Assembly (NCBI GenBank): GCA_032629725.1
Contig: JAFEVB010000018.1
Location: forward strand, 720,434 to 784,433
Direction: 5' to 3'
Source of the DNA: Gremmenia infestans
Taxonomy: Eukaryota; Ascomycota; Leotiomycetes; Helotiales; Hamatocanthoscyphaceae
DNA length: 64,000 nucleotides
The notes under the pieces were generated by a model. It searched no databases. It had not been told where the DNA came from and saw only the letters and a program-made list of their open reading frames with translations. The number at the start of each line of letters is the position of its first letter. The stretch's first letter is position 1. The position numbers were made by a program, and so were the translations under genes. Of this stretch, positions 1 to 13,063 are shown one piece after another.

Positions 1-126
1 TTGGCGGACGAGGAGTGGACCCCACATAATGGGCTTGTTACTGCGACGAGCAAGTTGAATCGGAAGTTGTTGGTCGAGACGTATAAGCAGGGGATTGAGG
101 AGGCGTATAAGAAGGCGAGTAGATGA
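1..126 (+). pseudogene. 3' end of acyl-CoA synthetase gene (truncated by left edge)
   Basis: Frame 1 is open from base 1 to a TGA at 124-126 and encodes the last 41 residues of the long-chain acyl-CoA synthetase that is complete at 33919-36426. The remaining 5' portion of the gene is absent on this side. Either the window simply cuts it, or the fold-back copy stops here. Confidence 0.85.
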
Positions 127-1075
127 TGGGTAGGGGGCGGGCGCGATGAGAGAGGGATGTTTGTATGGTATGGTATTGTGCTGTTGATTCTAGGGCAGGC
201 ATCAAGTATCGTCTAGCTAGCGGTGATTGAATGATACCATTCTTGCTAGGATTACACCTAGTGATTGTCTGAACATGCCTGGGACATTATGCTTTGTCTT
301 CGAAGCATTGACATTAACTATCACTTCTGGCATATAACCTGTTTGTAAAGTAATAATTATAGCATTCATTCATTATCTTGCCATCTCCTAGCTTTCCTGC
401 CTTCCAAATTATAAATACCAAGGCAAAGCTCAACTTCAACGTAGCGCAGCTCGAGGGACCGGAAACCCTAAACACTCGATGGTCCTTGTACGCACTTTAT
501 TAATTCCATATATAGCCAAATATCGCGTATGCCGCTGCGGTGTGCTGCGGTGTAGCTAGCTGTATACTTGTAGATTAAATAAACTCCTGAACCCCATTCA
601 ATCAATTACAATTCCACCCGCTTTGCTTCTTGTACTAATTTATCGTCAGTATCAAGTATCGGAAATGTAAATCCACTCTTTGTTTCTTTCTTTCTTGTGC
701 ACAGACCGTGATAGATCCATCCTCCTCGTCATCGCTGTCAACATCGGTGCTGTATAGTCTAGCCGGAGCAATATGTTTGTATATCTGCCCAGTACCCAAC
801 CCTTTGCATTCCAACCGCCGGCGGGGTCCTTGTAGAGCTGCAGAGTGCGAGCGATGCGAGACATTCCGGAGTCTACAGACAGCCTTTCGGGGTTACAGGC
901 AAGGTCAGATTATGTGGATGGTTTGGGATCCGGGAGGCACGTCTACAGATCATGAGATGGAGTTGGAGCGTGACTTAGGGGGATAAGGGATGGTTTAAGC
1001 GCTAGCCTGGGGCTTGTTTTGTGTAGGTCTATTTGCTCCATTATTTAGGTACGGAAATAGGTTATGCAGCTGACC
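127..1075. other. Intergenic region, left arm
   Basis: This is the mirror of 32970-33918. It is A/T-rich, with no intact gene. Short overlapping open frames on both strands at 630-986 are discussed at the right-arm copy. Confidence 0.7.
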
Positions 1076-3242
1076 TTATGTCGTCTCAACCAGTGTCAAC
1101 GTTGAGCCGTCACTGGTCCACGTCAAAGCTCTGCTCCCCCTATTCATCTCCAAATTCGTCAGCCTCGCCTGATTCCAAGCTTGGCGCCTAAACACATGAC
1201 CCAGTCTATACTCGCCCTCGGGCAGATACTCTGGATGCCACTCGCCACCACCAATGAACGTCTCCGCAATAACCGCAATCTTGGCATCACAGCCCGGGTC
1301 CCCCACCAAGCGCACAAGCCTGTCCATCAGCACGTTAAACTTTCCTTCGCACTGGTCTAGCCTATCGAGTACGATATATGTCGTTCCGAGCTCTTTAACA
1401 CATGCGAGCACCTCGCTAAGCAGCTCCATCATTGCGCCGCTCAGGGCTGCGCTATGAAATTGCACTGCTTTCTCGCGCAGGATGTGCGGGTGTCGCTGCA
1501 GGATCTGGAGGACGATGGACGAGATGATATGGTTTGTTGAAAGAGTCCTACTTTCGAATTCGGGGTGGCATGAGAAGAAGGCTATGATGTGGTTGTTGTC
1601 TTGCGAGGAGGCGAGATCTTCAGCGATGTAGATGGAGGCGGGTGAGAGCCAGCAGTGGCGCCAACCACGATAGTGACGGCCTTCAATTGCGGTCCGGCCG
1701 CTGAGAAAGAGTAGGCTTGATTCGGTGGATGAGATCCAGTCTTGATAGGATGGGGCTTTTTGGAGGAGGTCGCGGCTCATTTGCATATAAGCTGTTTCCG
1801 GCAGGTGGGGTGCATAGTGTGGTAGGTTTGGGAAGACTTGCATGAGATGGTGTTTGGTCTTCTCGACATTTGTTTCTGCGGATGGGAACATTACCTGGTG
1901 GAGAGTATGTGAATAGTTGATTGGGGATAAAAGGAAGCCTGAGACTTACACCAAGGTTTTCTTGTAGCGTTTTCAGTTGTTGCTCATCTTCTTGTTGTGC
2001 TCTTTCTGTGGAAGAGTTAGCTGATTAATACAAAGTAGCACTGATTATGGTGGATTCTGTACGTACGCTCGACGTCTTTTTTATATCTCTCAAACTTCTT
2101 GTTCTGGTCCTTCAATGCCATTAGTAGCCAGTCATTTGTATCTTCAATCCTCTTGGCGTGATCCTGGAGCTTTTTAAATTTCTCGTTAGAGCTGGTTGCC
2201 TGTGCTTCAAGCTATTCGATGGTCTGTTGAGACCGGATAACCTGGGTCTCAATATTATGAGAACGGCCATGAAGTCCAAACATGGCTTCTGAGCTGATCT
2301 CAGCTAGGGTTTTGTGAATAAGAGCTGCATCTTTGTCTACGACCATAGACGGCGGAGCAATAATCGCCATTGCGAACCTTCCTTTCATTATCATCAACTA
2401 ATTAGTAAACTCTTGGTTACAGAAAGCTTCTATCAGACACTCACTCCAGAAGTTTGTAAAGTAATAGGCAGCAGCTCTTAGAAAACGCCGTCACCTGCTC
2501 ATACGCAGTCGCAACCAAAGCTTTCATGGTTCGAGTGGGATATATCTGAGGCCAATTCTCCAATCTCGGAAATGACTTTCGTATGTCGTCCAGCAGATCT
2601 TTAATCTTGGTATCATTGGCACTCTTATTTAAAACAACCTTGGAGAACGTTCCATGTTAGGCTAGATAAAGTATTCTCGATATGAAGGAAGACTAAGGCT
2701 AACTTACGATGAGGAGAATCGAAAGTGATTGATATGCGACTTCACCATACGGACCTCCCGCACTTCTTACAATATCTACAATCCCCGAATACGCGCCGAC
2801 GATTTGGCTAAACCCGTTTGCAAAATCCTGCGCCCATCGACCGACTTTTTTCGGACTCTTCTTTCGGTATTCCGTATATACATCATGCGCGTTATCAGCG
2901 TCGTTGAGATTCTGCAGCGCAAGAAGAGGAGGGGAGAGTCTGTTCTGGACGGCCTCGATTTGTGTTTCCAGTTCTTCTTTGGTGGATGCTATCTGTACTT
3001 CTTTGCTACCTATTTTGAGAGCCTTTCGCAGCTTTCTCTTGAATTCCTGGTGTGTTTTCAGGATATCGTTTGGGGGTGGCAAGACTTGGCTGTTTCAGGC
3101 GAAGGTAAGTCACCACTTCAGTGCCTGTTTCATGACACTAGGTAGGCTAAGGTAGCCTAAGCAGACCTCATTCGGTTATCACTTACCTCTTTGCTCCTTC
3201 AGCCTCATTCTCTTCAAACCAGACAGGTCGCTGTACGTCCAT
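1076..3242 (-). pseudogene. STAND/NACHT-like protein gene with in-frame stop (left-arm copy)
   Basis: This is an identical mirror copy of 30803-32969. Exons by mirroring are 3187-3242, 2708-3089, 2445-2638, 2067-2377, 1950-2005 and 1076-1894, all with GT-AG introns. The in-frame TAG lies at 2212-2214. See the right-arm copy for the description. Confidence 0.7.
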
Positions 3243-3669
3243 CACGACAACAAATCGTTCCGATGCTTATGGCTCAAGATTGCCCACAACAAATTGCGGC
3301 TATGAAAAAGAAGCAAGCCTACTTGGCTATGCAAAATATGAGAGCTTTCGCTCCAGTTATACGTATCGTGCTGGAATGGAGGTAGGCAATAGGACAAGAT
3401 TAGAAAACATACAAGATTTAAGCACTACTAACATACTACTACCTCGTACGCCCAAAATGGCACACCATCAGCTATGATAGCCTAAATTGGGCAGCCCCCA
3501 AAATTCAACTTCTCGTCTCTATTGGTATTCTTTTCGGAACGCCTGCTCTATTCAGCCTGGTCATTTGGGGACTGAGGAAATGATGGACAAGCAGCTTATG
3601 TATACTTTGGCCCCCTCACAAATACCAATTTGTGGGCTTTCTTCATAAAGCTCATAACTGAGTGGCTAG
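3243..3669. other. Intergenic region between divergent genes, left arm
   Basis: This 427-base stretch is the shared upstream region of the STAND-like gene (minus) and the DUF7025/AAA gene (plus). The open frames here (3191-3385, 3280-3477) overlap the 5' end of the STAND-like gene or are short and unsupported. The 5' exon of the ATPase gene could extend into this stretch. Confidence 0.5.
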
Positions 3670-6079
3670 ATGCCCTTGCAGTTCCCTCAGAACTATCATT
3701 ATATTTATTGCAAGGATTCTGACACTACTAAGAACAAGGAGCCTGAAAGCACTGGAGCTGTTAAGGCGGGAAGTGATACTGATCACAATAAAGAGAATAC
3801 CGCCAAGGATAAAACGACTGACGAAGAGCCGATGAAAGAAGATGCCTCGAAGCCAACGACTAGCTATCGAAACATTCTTCGAAAATGGGATCGTACAGCC
3901 GGTGCCCACAAGGACGAAGATGTCAGCGAAGAAAGTTTCAAGAAACCGGACTCCAAAGATGTTGCATACACCCTCCGACGTGTATACGACCCGGAGACAG
4001 GAGAGAAAGGTGCTTACTCTGAACTAGACATCGAAGGAGAAGGATTGATAGCACTTTTGAAGAGTGTGATCGACAACAAATATCCTGGAATCAATTTCGA
4101 TGGAGAACTTGTCAACATCAGCGCGCCTTTCACACCAATAGTGAGTCGGACTTCTTGACCACATGCTAGCACGTAATATGCTAACCCTAACAGGTGCATA
4201 ATTGGGACAAGTTGAAGCAAAAGCTGGCAGACACACCAGAATCTCAAGCAACCAAAGACCTTGCACATCTACTCAATCGCATTCAAGCGGCACCAGAGCT
4301 TGAAAAGTACTTCAAGATCCGCATTCCTAACATGAGCGCTCAGATCACAACCTACGAGACACTTTGGACATGCTTTGCTCCGAAAACTAGGATCATCGCG
4401 AAGCCGTTCTTCAACACGCCCCAGATTTTGGAAGTTTTGAATTCGCCCATTCCGTTCTCAAATCCGGTCGAATCTACCTTAGACATGTGGGCTTGGTGCT
4501 GGGACTGGAATGGGAAGTCGATGATCCGAGTCTACTATCTATTGAAATTTGAAAGGTTTCGAGGGACCAAGCCCATCAACGAATTGGTGTACTATCCCGT
4601 TGAATTTGATCCTGATAGAGTGGAAATATGCGCAAAGGTCAAGGAGCGCAGTGAGAACTATGTCAGAGCTGTTTCAGCTAAGCCTGGAGCTGGACAGATG
4701 TTTACTTACAAGGGGATGCTTACGGCGATCGGAGAAAAGTGATAGCTTCTGACGAGGATGAAGTAGGTTGCAATCATTAAACTAGGTGTTTGGATACTAA
4801 TGCATCAAGCAGGACAACGAAGGCGGTATCGGGGCAAACCGAGCCGATGAGGAGAAGATACTGGGCAAAGACAAATCCAGCCCGAAAGTCGTCCCAGTAT
4901 GTAATTCGACTGAGGTCCGGAAAAAGCTGATAGTAATAGATTGACGGGAACGTTATCTGCGACGCTACTGTATTCCTACAATATGGTAAGTTATCGAAGC
5001 CAACGTTGCCGTAGACACAATCTGATAGCCAAACAGGTACTGGAAGTCATGTACTTGGCGAGTGGGAGGAATATTTCATGAACCAAGACCCCTGAGAATC
5101 AGATGGAACTCCAATAAAGTTCGACTTGTTGAAAGCTTTAAAAGACGATACTCATCAACTATTTCCACCCCGGCTTCTCGGATATGCGACTAAGGAGAAA
5201 CTGTGGGGGCAGTTTGCCGTGGATAAAACGCAACAAGCAAAAGGGAAAAATCCTAGACCATTCACTGAGGATTTACAGCTCGAGCCAAAGTACAAGGATA
5301 TGATAGAGGCCTTGGTTGATCCACACGAAACCAGTGCCCAACTCGGGAAAGAGCCGCGAGTTAATGACATTGTTGAAGGAAAGGGGAAAGGACTAGTCCT
5401 CCTCCTTCATGGCCCACCTGGTGTTGGCAAGAGTCTTACGGCAGAGACAATCGCCACGTTTACCGGACGCCCACTTTTTATTGTAAGCGTGACAGAGATT
5501 GGTCTAAACGCATCTCGCGCAGAACGGAATTTGGAGAAGCTGTTCAGCCTCGCCAGCAAATGGGAAGCTATCCTGCTGGTGGACGAAGCTGATGTGTTCC
5601 TCGAGACCCGCGGTACGTCTTCGAGCGCTGGGAGGAACGCCCTTGTTTCTGTCCTGCTTCGAGTATTGGAATATTACCAAGGGATCATCATCCTCACAAC
5701 CAATCGTATTAAATCCATCGATGTGGCCGTCATCTCACGTATCCATTTGGCCATTCGGTATACCGATTTGACAGAGGCACAGATGTGCAAGGTCTTCTCA
5801 TTTTCCTTGGACCAGCTAGAGCCGCACTTGATTGATGACCGCGGGGAGATTGACAACTTCATCAACAACTACGGCCACCAGTACGGCTTGAATGGAAGAC
5901 AGATCCGAAATATCGTCTTGGGAGCATTGGCTTCGGCACGCAACGATGCTAGAAAGAAGAATGGAAATGGAAAAATCAATTTCAAGCATTTGAAGGATGT
6001 TTGTGAGATGACTAGGCAATTCGAGAATCAGCTGAAGGAGAATACCATGGCACAGAGATATAACAATGAGGTGAAATAG
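3670..6079 (+). pseudogene. DUF7025/AAA+ ATPase gene, frameshifted and with stop (left-arm copy)
   Basis: This is an identical mirror copy of 27966-30375. Exons are 3670-4140, 4194-4762, 4813-4896, 4940-4985 and 5037-6079. The four-G run with the apparent one-base deletion is 4712-4715 and the in-frame TGA is 5093-5095. See the right-arm copy for the description. Confidence 0.7.
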
Positions 6080-6678
6080 GGACTTTATCGATACCATGGA
6101 TTAAATTGTAGAGAATGAAATGTTCTTATATCTATTTTTCGATTGCGTTAAATTCAATTGTGTAAGGAGCGCTAGCTGGGTCGACATATCCCCGATGGAT
6201 GGCGCAGCTGCTGCTGGAAGAGGTGGAGGCTGAGGCAATGGGGGATTTTCGTCATCCTCTATAGCATCCTCGTCACCTGATTTTTTGATTTGGGACAGCT
6301 ACGTCGCGAGCGGTGCGTCGCTGAGGTCAAGTTGAGTTTGAGACTGAGCTCTGGCCTTCTGATTGCGAAGGCGAGTGGCGACACCTCTTGATGCGGATGC
6401 CCTCGTTTCAGCCGTTGTACGCGCAATTGTAGTGGTAATGAACGTGGAATTGTCCTAAGAAAGGATTGGCGATAAATGGTAAAGAAAGACGCGCTTGGTG
6501 TGACGTGGATGTAGCTGAAGACGAAGTTGTAGGTTGGATTTGAGGTTATCTAGAAAGATGTTTAAGTACGATGGCTAACCGCGAGGTGGCGCTAAGCCTA
6601 TTGCGCAGATAAAACACCCCATTTAAGGGTATCAAATAAGAAGAAGGTCCACCAAATACAGCTTACCCTAGCTAGTGA
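6080..6678. other. Intergenic region with a decayed open frame, left arm
   Basis: This is the mirror of 27367-27965. It contains the reverse copy of the unrecognised fragment (6101-6454, minus strand) and nothing else that can be supported. Confidence 0.5.
6101..6454 (-). pseudogene. Unrecognised decayed open frame (left-arm copy)
   Basis: Identical mirror of 27591-27944. The in-frame TAG is at 6299-6301. See the right-arm copy. Confidence 0.3.
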
Positions 6679-7764
6679 TTATTCTAATATCACAAGCTGT
6701 CCGTTCTCCACCTCCCTGAACTTTAGGTCAGCGAGACTATCAAATTCAGTCCCTTGCAGACTACCCCTTCCGTCAGCCTCTCTCTCAACCTTTTCTCTCT
6801 CAACAGCTTCTTGTAGTGATATCAACTTCCGATTCAAGAACCAACTCACTATCCCACCCCCCCTTTTAATCTCATCATGCGTCCCAATCCAATACCTCGC
6901 CCGTAGCAACCTCTGAACCTTCAATCCATTATGCGCCCCCATATTCAACTGCGCTCCCAATTTGATATCCTGCAAACCATGCAACAACGCCAGCGTCCGA
7001 AGCTTTGGTTTCGCTTGCGCAACAGGAGTCACATCGTCCGCCAATATCCCATGCGGGGTATAGATCACAGCTTCCCCCTCTTGACCGCCGGTTGAGAACG
7101 CAATCATAACCGCTGAATGGTAATATAGCATATCGGCCCCAGCATACGCGACTCTTGAAATGCCCAACCACTCTGGCAATGGGCTGACCGACGACTTCCG
7201 CCAGTCTCCCTCGAAACGGAGTATCTCGAACACTGTATCAAAACGCTTCCAGCTCTTTATTATATCGGCAGCTTTCGTGCTCGCGAAGATGGGCACCTGG
7301 GGAGGTATCTCCATCAACGTGTCTTTGTGCATATGATCCGTGAACTCATGGCTCACAATCACTGCATCGATAGAATCCATACTCTTGTCCGGGGCATGGG
7401 AATCTTGTTTTGGGGATAGCAGCTCTCCATCAACAAGTCCTGGTAGATCCTCTGCAGCTGCTGCTTCAATGGCTTGTATGATGCTCTCTATATCCTCGAT
7501 GGACTGACATGCGCTGGGCGTGGCGTGCCATTGCTGGCTAAAGAACCTCGCGACATCTGATTGTCCACCGCGCAGCCAGGGGTCGATGAGGATGTGGTTA
7601 TAGAGGCGTGTGCTGGGTTGAGAAGGAGGTATTGGGAGTGATAGCAGCCAGGTTGTGTCGGCGTTGAGGTGGGTGAGGAGGGGTCGGCGAGTAGGCGTAT
7701 TTATGTGGGATTTGGATTGAGGTTGGGTAGGTGATTCGTTATCTTTTGCAGCTGCAGAGGCCAT
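6679..7764 (-). CDS. Metallo-beta-lactamase-fold hydrolase (left-arm copy)
   Basis: This is an identical mirror of 26281-27366: a single 361-residue exon starting at ATG 7762-7764. It is divergent from the amidohydrolase at 8501-10151. See the right-arm copy for motifs. Confidence 0.75.
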   Translation of the reverse strand: MASAAAKDNESPTQPQSKSHINTPTRRPLLTHLNADTTWLLSLPIPPSQPSTRLYNHILIDPWLRGGQSDVARFFSQQWHATPSACQSIEDIESIIQAIEAAAAEDLPGLVDGELLSPKQDSHAPDKSMDSIDAVIVSHEFTDHMHKDTLMEIPPQVPIFASTKAADIIKSWKRFDTVFEILRFEGDWRKSSVSPLPEWLGISRVAYAGADMLYYHSAVMIAFSTGGQEGEAVIYTPHGILADDVTPVAQAKPKLRTLALLHGLQDIKLGAQLNMGAHNGLKVQRLLRARYWIGTHDEIKRGGGIVSWFLNRKLISLQEAVEREKVEREADGRGSLQGTEFDSLADLKFREVENGQLVILE

Positions 7765-8500
7765 TGTTGTTATGCATTATCAAGGGACTAAAGGGTGAAA
7801 ATAGGAGTCCATCGTTGAGAAGCTTGGGCTTGGGGAGGCGAATAAATGTTGTGGTGGTGGTGGGTGAGGAGGCGTTATGACGCGGGGACTTAGCCGAATA
7901 AAGTCCGGGGTTGTGAAACATTCTCTCCTCTTCACTTCACTTCATTCGCAACCTCCGAAAAGGTCAAGTATACTCATATTCTATTCCATCTATTTCAAGC
8001 CATTGGGAAGTATCACTACTATCAAACATGAGTTTCCTCTAGAAATATTCTGCTAGATCCACCTATGGAGCTTCCCCGCTCCAACCGGTGCAATGTTACG
8101 CCTTGTCATCCTCCGAGTGCTATATAACAGTGAGAGGAGTTAACTCTAAATCCCGGTGAGAACCGTGGAAGCAAGTGCTTCTCGGCCGATATCCTTCCTA
8201 TTTTCAAGTACGTTCTCTTGGCTTTGCACATGCCTTTAGCTTATTAGCTGCAAGTACGATAGGGGGTCGGCGATCCGTAACAGGCTAGCATTTGCGCCTG
8301 GTATCATGACCACCATCATTCGTTCTATGGGCTAGTTTAATAGTTATGTCTGTTTCTTTCGGCCTTTCGGTCTTAACTCGCGTCTGATATTAACATTGGG
8401 CCTGAAGTGGGGTTATATATGTAGAAGAACATCCAGTTTCATTGAATCTGCAACCAGATATCTAACATCACTTTTATTATACATTTCAACTTCCCTCAAT
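7765..8500. promoter_or_regulatory. Shared divergent upstream region, left arm
   Basis: These 736 bases lie between the start codons of the MBL-fold gene (minus) and the amidohydrolase (plus). There is no coding signal beyond short shadow frames. A GATAA-free, mixed-composition promoter region is all that can be said. Confidence 0.45.
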
Positions 8501-10151
8501 ATGGTAGCTTCAATCCTCCTTCAAGGCGGCACAGTCTTAATTCATGATGAACACGATCACGTGCATGCCTCCAAAACAGATCTCCTGATTGAAGGAAATC
8601 TTATTAAGAAGATTGAATCCGGTATAAGTCCTTTTCCGGGAACTCAAGTTGTCGATTGTACCGACAAGATTATCTCTCCCGGCTTCATAGATACACATCA
8701 CCACGTTTGGCAGACCCTGCTCAAGGGACGTCATGCGAATCATACGTTGCTCGAATATTTTGGTCCTGGTAAGCAACACTCTATTGATATCAAGAGCTAT
8801 AGTTTAACTAGCCTATAGGAAACTTTGCCGCTTCTGTGCACAGCCCGACAGACATCTTCTGGGGAGAGCTGGGCGGTGCTTTAGAGTGCCTGGATGTTGG
8901 AACTACAACCGTGGTTGATCATGCATCTGTCAATATATCCGCTGAGCATAGTAAGTAAGACATGATTCGAAAAAGATACTTACTCACCTTTTCCCCTCAG
9001 GCAAAGCAGCAATCGCCGCAACCGTCTCTTCGGGAATCAGGTCGATCTTCGGATACTGCCCCATCGCCCCAGTTGAGAATTGGAAACCCTTTACCCTGGG
9101 TCAAGACCTGCTCGCCGAATGGGTCCTAAAGACACTTCAAGAGCTTGGCTCGAAATCTCCATTCGGAAACGGCCGAGTACAGCTTGGGCTCGCATTCGAC
9201 GGTACCTACCTTCCTAAAGAAGTCCTCGTGAATCTCTTCTCGAAAGCAAAAGCAGCTGGCGTCAAAATAATCACAACACACTACGTCCGCGCCGCAGTCC
9301 CTTGTAAGTCACTCACACTTTTCAACACAAAAGACCAAACGGCATACTGATCAGCTCAAGCACAACTGAAAGCCATCGAAACCCTTCATTCCCATGGCCT
9401 CCTCGATTCCTCGATTCTCTTCTCCCACGGCTCTAACATGGATCCCGACGAAGCAGCCTTGCTTCTAAACACCAACAGCCACGTATCGGTCACGCCATCC
9501 ACAGAGCTGCAGATGGGCCACGGCGAGCCCGTCGCGTTCCAATCAAAACTAGGTATCCAGTCCCACTGCTCGCTCGGCATAGACTGCCACTCCAACAACA
9601 CCGCTTCCATCCCCGGCGAAATGCGGCTCCTGCTACAAAGCGCGCGTGGTACATACAACCAGCCGTTTCTGGCCCAGAGCAAAGTGCCCGCTAAGGTGTA
9701 CAAGACCGTCGAAGAGGCGTTCAACCTCGGCACGATTAACGGCGCGAGGGCGATTGGCATGGACGATCGAATTGGCTCGCTTGCTGTGGGCAAACTGGCT
9801 GATCTTGTCGTGTTTGATGCGAGCTCTCCCAGTATGATATGTGGTGCGCAGCATGACGCTGTTGCGGCCGTGGTGCTGCACAGTAGTCCGGGGGATATCG
9901 AGATGGTGGTTGTGGATGGCGTGGTGCGGAAGCAGGAGAAGAGATTGAGTGCTGTTGATGTCGCGGCTGGTCGTGGGCTGTGGGCTGGTGAGGAGAGGGA
10001 TATGCTTGAGTGGGCTGATGTTGCGCGGATGTTGGTAGAGAGGCGGGAGGCGCTGCAGGAAACTCTAGGGAAGATCGATTATGATGAAGCGAAGGCTGGA
10101 GTTATTCGGGCGTTCTATGTGGATGGGAGGAATGTTGTGGATAGCTTGTGA
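8501..10151 (+). CDS. Amidohydrolase, ATZ/TRZ-type (left-arm copy)
   Basis: This is an identical mirror of 23894-25544. Exons are 8501-8768, 8819-8950, 9001-9303 and 9361-10151. The last acceptor is ambiguous: AG ends at 9354 or 9360, a two-codon difference. See the right-arm copy for the active-site description. Confidence 0.78.
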
Positions 10152-10338
10152 GGGAATTAGCCAGTATAATAATAAGGTTTTTTATAAATTTTACTCATGT
10201 GTCAAAAGAATATACAGTATCTAGGTGACTACTCCAAAGCAGGGGCAGAGTCAGAATCAGTCAACAACATTTAGCTATAAGAAGTATCAACAAACCAAAA
10301 GAAAACGCCCAATCCAACAGGCTCACCAAGCAACCACT

Positions 10339-11544
10339 TCAGTCCTCACTTTTCCCTAACAACAAACACCCCCCCCCCACCCCCCCCAACCCCACTTTAT
10401 ACCTCCTCCCCATCCTCCTCCCCATAGCCCTTAGAAAGACCCGATCAATCTTCCCCACCGGATACGGTTTGTGGAAATTGATTTTCCCACCCCACCCCCA
10501 CTCATTGCCGTCTTCGGGCTGAAATACTACTTCCGAGCCCGATGAGAAACCCGCGTCTTGCATAGCGAAGACGAAGTCGTCCCCGTTGACTAGCTTGCCG
10601 GCGGGGCCAGAATCGGTTGAGGATGAGAGAATCATGCCGAGGATGCGGAGGGTTATGGCTTTGACGGGGGTGGATAGTTGGTGCTGTTGTGGGGGTGCTG
10701 GTTGTTTGAGGGCGATCGCGAGGGATGAGATATCGAGAATTGGTTCTTTGGCGCGGGTTTTGGGTTTTGCTTTGGGTTTGGTGGATTTGCTGTCGAGCTT
10801 TGCTATTTCAGGAGTAGAGCCCTATTCTGTTTGAGATGTTGTGGTAGAAGGTAGAGTGGAAGGACGCGACAGTCTTTCGATTGTGTGTATGATTGTCTGT
10901 CTTTTGGATGCTAGCAGGATTTTGTATTCAGGCTCTGTGTCGGAAGAGATAATTTTCAAATCTGCTTCGATTTCTTCTGCTGACCAGAGTGGCCCCTTCT
11001 TTTGCTTCATTAATGTCTGTTGTTTTCCCCGCATGATCGACCAGAAGTTACTCTTAGCTATCTTCATGCTATAAAAGTACTCTAGCTTTGCTTGCTTATT
11101 AGTAGGACAAATGTCGAACGATTTGGTGAAACGAAAAAGTAACTTCGAGGCTGCATGATCCCCCGGCAGTCTATATTCTTCCTCCAAGATCTTCTCAATT
11201 TGGTGCCGAAAGATACTTGGGCGTCCTAACTTCCTGATTTCTTCTGGTGAGAATTTTTCAATTCCTTCGAGAATATCCAGCATTGGCCTATGGAGATGCA
11301 TAAGAGAGTACAGTTCGTGGAGTGCGGCATAGTAACTGTATCGATCGTAAAGCTTTGGGTCCAGTCGCGGAGCATCCTTGGGTGTGATGGTTGCTAAGTG
11401 ATCTTCGAGGAAAGCCCATCTGGAAATCATGTCGTAGCTTGGAGGTTTCTTGCAATCAAAGTCTCTTGGTAATATGTGGAGAATGTAGAATAGGGGATCT
11501 TGCCGCATAAGGTTTGGGACATCTACTATTCCCTCGATTGACAC
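10339..11544 (-). pseudogene. ipa-like conserved fungal protein with in-frame TAG (left-arm copy)
   Basis: This is an identical mirror of 22501-23706. The in-frame TAG is at 10822-10824, and the two open halves lie at 10825-11544 and 10339-10821. See the right-arm copy. Confidence 0.45.
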
Positions 11545-11634
11545 CTAAAAGCCTGGTAGCTAACATTTTTGAGAAACCGGTTTCAGAATTCGATTACACA
11601 AACAGAAATGAAAGCCTGAGAATAAAAGCCCAGC

Positions 11635-11859
11635 TTACTTGGTCGTGTACAGTCGGAAATCGTGCCATCCAGCATCTTTCTCATTCACATTCTTCTGAGG
11701 CCGTAAGCACATGTTTACCTCGATACCACTAGGACTATCGGGTATCGTTAGTGCTGAATGGAAAGAGACGTTTTTGAAAAGAAAGCTGTCAAGCTCCTTG
11801 CTCTGATCAGCCAGCTGCTTGCAGGCCTCAACAGCCATTGCTAACATGTCCGCTGCAGG
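11635..11859 (-). pseudogene. Polyketide synthase dehydratase-domain scrap (left-arm copy)
   Basis: Identical mirror of 22186-22410. See the right-arm copy. Confidence 0.4.
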
Positions 11860-11994
11860 GATTACTCGCGAAAGTATATTCTTATCTTAGTATGATAGTC
11901 TTGTGACGTGAAGACGTTCGTCATAAAATGGTCTTGCTAAAGGAATATACCTTCTACAAAGTCCTCCTGCCTCTCAAGACCGCCAGGATAGGGC

Positions 11995-13063
11995 TTAAGC
12001 CGAAGATTCCTCAAATCGCTTAATCATTTTTGAAAAGATCCCAGCAGCCTCAAACCGCTCAACGGAAGCATCAACCATAATATCATCCTGCCCACTCAAC
12101 TTTAACCCCTCCTGCGCCACAATATTCTTCACAGCTTTCACAACCTCATCCATACTGCCAAATTCTCTCACCCAGCACTTCCTAATAATCTCATCCAGAT
12201 CATTCTCCTCAAGCTCCGGCATGTCCTCCTCATCCCTCCACGGTTCAGGGTCTTCCTCTACTAACAAGTAATATAGCAACGATCCAAACGTATAGATATC
12301 TTGCGAAGGTGTGATCCAGGTTTCAGGCTGGTCGGCGAAAGGCTCTTCATGCCAGTCAGGACTTCGGTAGCCGCCTTCTATGCCGTTGCTACCCGTTTGC
12401 TCTTTGTAGGCTGCGACGTCTAGATCGACAAGAGCGGCTGAGAGGTCAGACCGTAGGTGGATGTTATTTGGAGAGAGCCCTTCAAATACAATGTTTTTAG
12501 TGTGTAAGAAGGCCAGGGCTGAAGCGATATTTAGTGCCCAGCGAAGTCTGCAAATTGTAAGTCTAGAATCTTTTCTCAAAATTCTTCTCGATAAATTGAC
12601 GTACTTAAGAGTCAAGGGATTCTCGGATCCCTTGCCAGATGGGACTACAGGCTTAGGATTCGTGCGCAGAAAGCTATACAAATCACCTTTATCGACGAAG
12701 TCAACGACGGGAAATCCGGTTCCGGTTTGAGTTTTCAAAAGCCTGAAAACTGAGTCAGTTTTGTAGACTCTTCTCGCACCGGATACAAACTGACCTCTGT
12801 ACACGTGGATGCGAGATTGGATCACTCGCCCCAATAATCTCATGGATCTTCTTCAGCCAACCCAGCTGTTCCATCGCCTCTTCCTGGTTCTGCCACGCAT
12901 GCGCAGACCCGTTCGGATCCTCATATTCTGGGTCGTTCTGAGGTCTATAATTCTCGGGGTAAATAATGAGGGATTTCTTGTCCTCTGTTCGACAAGCACT
13001 GAGGCCGTACACGCCGTACTGGTCGACCGGCCCGATGCCAGTGGGTGGGCGAACTGGAGCCAT
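11995..13063 (-). CDS. Protein kinase-like pseudokinase (left-arm copy)
   Basis: This is an identical mirror of 20982-22050. Exons are 12795-13063, 12605-12742 and 11995-12547. See the right-arm copy for the motif description. Confidence 0.65.

Noticed and set aside
8396..8500. Upstream ATG at 8396 as start of the amidohydrolase
   Set aside because: It adds 35 residues with no family similarity. MVASILLQGG from 8501 is the natural N-terminal strand of this fold.
9386..9881. Minus-strand frames 9386-9793 and 9633-9881 and their mirrors
   Set aside because: They are antisense shadows of the amidohydrolase last exon.
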